Shown piece after piece: positions 6,388-8,743 of a stretch of DNA of 8,743 bases. Both the position numbers and the translations under genes were made by a program. The stretch spans positions 1 to 8,743 of the forward strand of contig WTCN01000128.1 in the NCBI GenBank assembly GCA_013138555.1. Direction: 5' to 3'. The stretch's first letter is position 1, and every line of letters starts with the position of its first letter. Below the pieces are notes generated by a model. It ran no database searches. It was not told the origin of the DNA and saw only the letters and a list, made by a program, of their open reading frames with translations. The stretch comes from Methyloprofundus sp. Lineage in GTDB: Bacteria; Pseudomonadota; Gammaproteobacteria; Methylococcales; Methylomonadaceae.

Positions 6388-7926
6388 ATGGGCCGTGCAA
6401 AAATACCTGAAAACCAGAAATTAGCCAAAGCTTTACAAGCATTGCATCAGATTAATGGTTCAGAACAGGGGGTCATCAGAGGAAAACAACTGAAACAGGC
6501 AGATCGTGAAATTTTACGAGAAACTGGATTTTTGCAGGAATTTCTCAAGGGCTGGTATTTTTTATCTAGCCCAACAACAGAATCTGGTGACAGCACATCA
6601 TTTTTTGTTAATTATTATGAGTTTTTGTCTCTCTATTTGACTGATCGATTTGATAAAAATTATTGTTTGTCCGCCGAACATTCCTTACTATTACAAGCTC
6701 AATCCAATGTGGTGCCACAACAAATTAATGTGATTGTTCATAATAACGTAAATCAAAAAATTGATTTGTATGAAAACTATTCGTTATTTGTCTATTCAAC
6801 TAAAAATTTTATTCCACAATACCTAAAGGACAGCATTAATGGTGTTCAGTGTTATTCAGCGGCAGCGGCATTGGTATCATTAGCCCCCAAATATTACGAA
6901 ACACATGGCAATGACATTCAAATTGTTATGAATAAGATTGATAATCCAGTATTGATAGCACAGTTAATTGAGCATAATACGCAAGGTGTCTCTCGTCTTG
7001 TAGGAGCCTATCGTCAAGTGGGACGCAACGATTTTGCCGATGCTATTTTAAAGCAATTAACAAACTTGGCTTATAGTATTTCTGAAATAGAAAACCCATT
7101 TGATAAGAAAATTATTGTTCATTTGAATAGCAAAAAAAATGCTTTGTATAGTCGTGTAAACCTTTTATGGGATAATTTTAGAGATGATATTATTGCGTTA
7201 AAACCTGACGTGCCAGCATTATCACTCTCCGAACCTGATTACCTGGCCTCGATTGAATCCATAAAGATAAGTGATGCTTATCACAGCTTATCAATTGAAC
7301 GTTACAAAGTTACACCTGAACTCATTCAAAAAATTGCTGATGGCAGTTGGAACCCTTTATCAGAAGAAGATAAAAAGCACCGCGATGCGATGGCTGCCAA
7401 AGGTTATTTGGAAGCATTTAATTTAGTTAAGCAATGCGTTAACCAAGCTTATTTAGGACAAAAGAAAGCGTCTGAATTATTTATTGAAGGCCACCAACGT
7501 TGGTTTTATCATCTTTTTATGCCCTCTGTTGAAGCTGGGTTATTAAGCAGGCACGACTTAATAGGATACCGGAGACAGTTAGTTTTTTTATCGGGATCAA
7601 GGCATATCCCGCCTCATTTTGATCATATTCTGGATGGGCTGGATGCATTAAAGGAATGCTTGATTAACGAGACAGATATGTTTGTTAGTGCCGTTATGGG
7701 GCACTTATTAGTGGGTTATATCCATCCTTTTATGGATGGCAATGGAAGAACAGCACGGTTTACCATGAATGTCATGTTAGCTGAAGGGCATTATCCCTGG
7801 ACTATTATTCCTGTCGATATGCGTGATAAATACATGCTAACACTAGAAAAAGCGAGTGTTGATAAAGATATTAAGCCATTCGCTCAATTCATTTCTGAAA
7901 GGGTAAAGTCATCGTATGAGAATTAG
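6388..7926 (+). CDS. Fic-domain protein with an AbiEi-like winged-helix N-terminal region
   Basis: Fic enzymes transfer AMP, or another phosphate-linked group, from a nucleotide onto Ser, Thr or Tyr of a target protein. The 512-aa product has the full active-site motif HPFMDGNGRTAR (H446-R457) with catalytic His446, Asp450 and Arg454/Arg457. A target-docking flap, SGSRHIPPHFDHI, lies around residues 402-414. Upstream, HSLSIER (H299-R305) matches the class II inhibitory-helix motif S/T-xxx-E-G/N (S300, E304), except that Arg305 replaces Gly/Asn. Residues about 9-58 look like a winged helix ending in GWYFLSS. Residues about 70-140 (CLSAEHSLLLQA, then PQQINVIVHNN) resemble the second part of AbiEi-type antitoxins; this is pattern recognition by eye and less certain. 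Residues about 140-290 are not recognised. The gene is monocistronic, visibly more A/T-rich than the efflux genes, and has no separate antitoxin gene beside it. The target is unknown. Confidence 0.9.
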   Translation: MGRAKIPENQKLAKALQALHQINGSEQGVIRGKQLKQADREILRETGFLQEFLKGWYFLSSPTTESGDSTSFFVNYYEFLSLYLTDRFDKNYCLSAEHSLLLQAQSNVVPQQINVIVHNNVNQKIDLYENYSLFVYSTKNFIPQYLKDSINGVQCYSAAAALVSLAPKYYETHGNDIQIVMNKIDNPVLIAQLIEHNTQGVSRLVGAYRQVGRNDFADAILKQLTNLAYSISEIENPFDKKIIVHLNSKKNALYSRVNLLWDNFRDDIIALKPDVPALSLSEPDYLASIESIKISDAYHSLSIERYKVTPELIQKIADGSWNPLSEEDKKHRDAMAAKGYLEAFNLVKQCVNQAYLGQKKASELFIEGHQRWFYHLFMPSVEAGLLSRHDLIGYRRQLVFLSGSRHIPPHFDHILDGLDALKECLINETDMFVSAVMGHLLVGYIHPFMDGNGRTARFTMNVMLAEGHYPWTIIPVDMRDKYMLTLEKASVDKDIKPFAQFISERVKSSYEN

Positions 7927-8044
7927 GGAGTTGGCGAGAATCCTCTGCTCAGCCTACCGCGCTTTGGATAAAAATAAGTATTGATTTAGAAGGTGAGAAA
8001 ATATGACTTTCAAAGTAGATGGGTTTTAAGTCGGTTAATGAATG

Positions 8045-8077
8045 GTAGGGTTGTCCAAAAGACGACAACAGCCCTAC
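8045..8077. repeat. Degenerate hairpin downstream of the Fic gene
   Basis: GTAGGG (8045-8050) pairs with CCCTAC (8072-8077) and TTGTC (8051-8055) pairs with GACAA (8064-8068), with a 3-base bulge on the right side and an 8-base loop. It could be a decayed palindromic element or a weak terminator for convergent transcription. It shares the GTAGG terminus with the element at 4541-4622 but little else. Confidence 0.4.
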
Positions 8078-8083
8078 AATATT

Positions 8084-8106
8084 TGTCCCGTGTTAAGTTG
8101 GTAGTC
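8084..8106 (+). repeat. Right copy of the 23-bp imperfect direct repeat flanking the Fic gene
   Basis: TGTCCCGTGTTAAGTTGGTAGTC matches the copy at 5944-5966 at 19 of 23 positions in direct orientation. A shorter word, TTAAGTCGGT, also occurs at 8026-8035, identical to the core of the left copy. The function is unknown: dispersed repeat, decayed insertion end and attachment-like site are all possible. Confidence 0.5.
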
Positions 8107-8197
8107 TTAAAGAGTGCAAAAAATATCCCCACTATTTTCCTTAACCATTCCTCCCGCTTCAAAACCTTCACTCAGCCCAAACCAATGCTCACAGCGA

Positions 8198-8743
8198 TTA
8201 CCTGTTTAATTTATCTATACTAATAGCTAACTGGCTCCCCAAAGATAATATAGAGCTTTGCTGCGCATCATCAAGCAGTAAACCCTTGTCATTAAAGGCT
8301 TTAAAGGTCTTAGGGATAGCTCGCTGATCAGGTAAAACGATGACCCCCATATTTGCTAACAGCATTCTTAGGAAAACAAGCCCACGCAGTCCTCCCAAAG
8401 GACCAGGGGAGGTTGCCATGATTGCAGCAATTTTGCCATGGTAGGCAGCCAGAGGGGGCTCATCATCAGATTCAGCACGAGATACCCAGTCAAGCGTATT
8501 TTTTAGTAATGGCGTAAAAGCACTATTGTATTCAGGTGAAGCAATAAGAAATCCATCATGCTCAATCATCAGTTGTTTTAATTGCCGGGCACTTTCAGGC
8601 ATGCCTTGTTCCTGTTCTAAATCCTGATTAAAAATTGGCATCGGAAAATCGGCTAAATTGATAATAGTCAGACTCGCACCTTGCTGACTAGCCCCCGATG
8701 CTGCAATTTTTACTAATTTTTGATTAAAAGATTCTTTTCTACT
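8198..8743 (-). CDS. NADPH-dependent FMN reductase family flavoprotein, 3' part (start outside window)
   Basis: This is a flavodoxin-fold, FMN-binding oxidoreductase of the NADPH-dependent FMN reductase family (the group including chromate reductase ChrR/YieF, SsuE and azoreductases). It would reduce FMN, quinones or similar acceptors in the cytoplasm using NAD(P)H. The frame is open from the window edge (181 visible residues), so ATG 8641 is internal. The first visible residues, SRKESFNQKL, are the end of the phosphate-binding GSxRxxSxN loop. SPEYNSAFTPLLKNTLDWVSR includes the flavin-contacting PEYN (8536-8525), and TSPGPLGGLRGL follows at the usual distance. Only the start and the first strand are missing. 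The C-terminus (SILSLGSQLAISIDKLNR) is normal for the family. It converges with the Fic gene and shows no sign of functional linkage to it. The exact substrate cannot be inferred. Confidence 0.92.
   Translation of the reverse strand, partial: SRKESFNQKLVKIAASGASQQGASLTIINLADFPMPIFNQDLEQEQGMPESARQLKQLMIEHDGFLIASPEYNSAFTPLLKNTLDWVSRAESDDEPPLAAYHGKIAAIMATSPGPLGGLRGLVFLRMLLANMGVIVLPDQRAIPKTFKAFNDKGLLLDDAQQSSILSLGSQLAISIDKLNR

Larger units (their letters stand above)
7927..8197. other. Intergenic gap between the Fic gene and the FMN reductase gene
   Basis: The 271 bases hold no gene I can support. They contain a partial repeat word TTAAGTCGGT (8026-8035), a degenerate hairpin (8045-8077), and the right copy of the flanking repeat (8084-8106). 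An open frame across this gap starts without a good ribosome binding site and encodes a Lys/Thr-rich sequence of no recognisable family. An AAGGTGAG before ATG 8003 leads only to an 8-codon frame. No canonical terminator was seen for either convergent gene. Confidence 0.4.

Noticed and set aside
7993..8223. 76-codon plus-strand open frame after the Fic gene
   Set aside because: It spans the degenerate hairpin and the flanking repeat, runs antisense into the end of the reductase gene, lacks a good ribosome binding site, and has no recognisable domain.

Overview
The window looks like a chromosomal segment of an A/T-leaning gammaproteobacterium. The support is a type II secretion secretin, a proteobacterial RND efflux pair, and two kinds of long intergenic palindrome of the sort scattered through many environmental gammaproteobacterial genomes (methanotroph-like or sulfur-oxidiser-like groups are possible). 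The species cannot be fixed from sequence alone.

Layout, left to right. Bases 1-1289 (+) are the 3' part of a GspD-type secretin gene whose start lies outside the window. After a 147-base convergent gap, a two-gene minus-strand operon follows: a lipoprotein membrane-fusion (adaptor) protein at 5754-4651, transcribed first, and an RND inner-membrane pump at 4490-1437. The 160 bases between them hold an 82-bp nested palindrome (4541-4622). Upstream of the adaptor gene lies a second, 100-bp palindromic element (5833-5932), then about 300 bases with no recognisable gene, then a very A/T-rich promoter region. This leads into a 512-aa Fic-domain protein (6388-7926, +). A 271-base gap with a degenerate hairpin separates it from the 3' part of an NADPH-dependent FMN reductase gene (8743-8198, -), cut by the right edge.

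How they fit together. The adaptor and pump should form a tripartite efflux system with a TolC-like outer-membrane channel encoded elsewhere. The secretin is the outer-membrane pore of a type II secretion system whose other genes would lie to the left. The Fic gene stands alone. It has a canonical Fic active site, an internal inhibitory-helix motif, and an N-terminal half that looks like a winged-helix, AbiEi-antitoxin-like region. Its promoter carries three copies of a 9-bp half-site. Short related repeats (TGTCCCG..TTAAGTYGGTAGYC) lie on both sides of it.

The most interesting hypothesis is that the Fic gene is a self-contained, autoregulated, possibly mobile one-gene stress or defence module. 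This rests on sequence pattern and inference, not on database comparison. The rest of the window is ordinary housekeeping or accessory content, apart from the architecture of the palindromic repeats.
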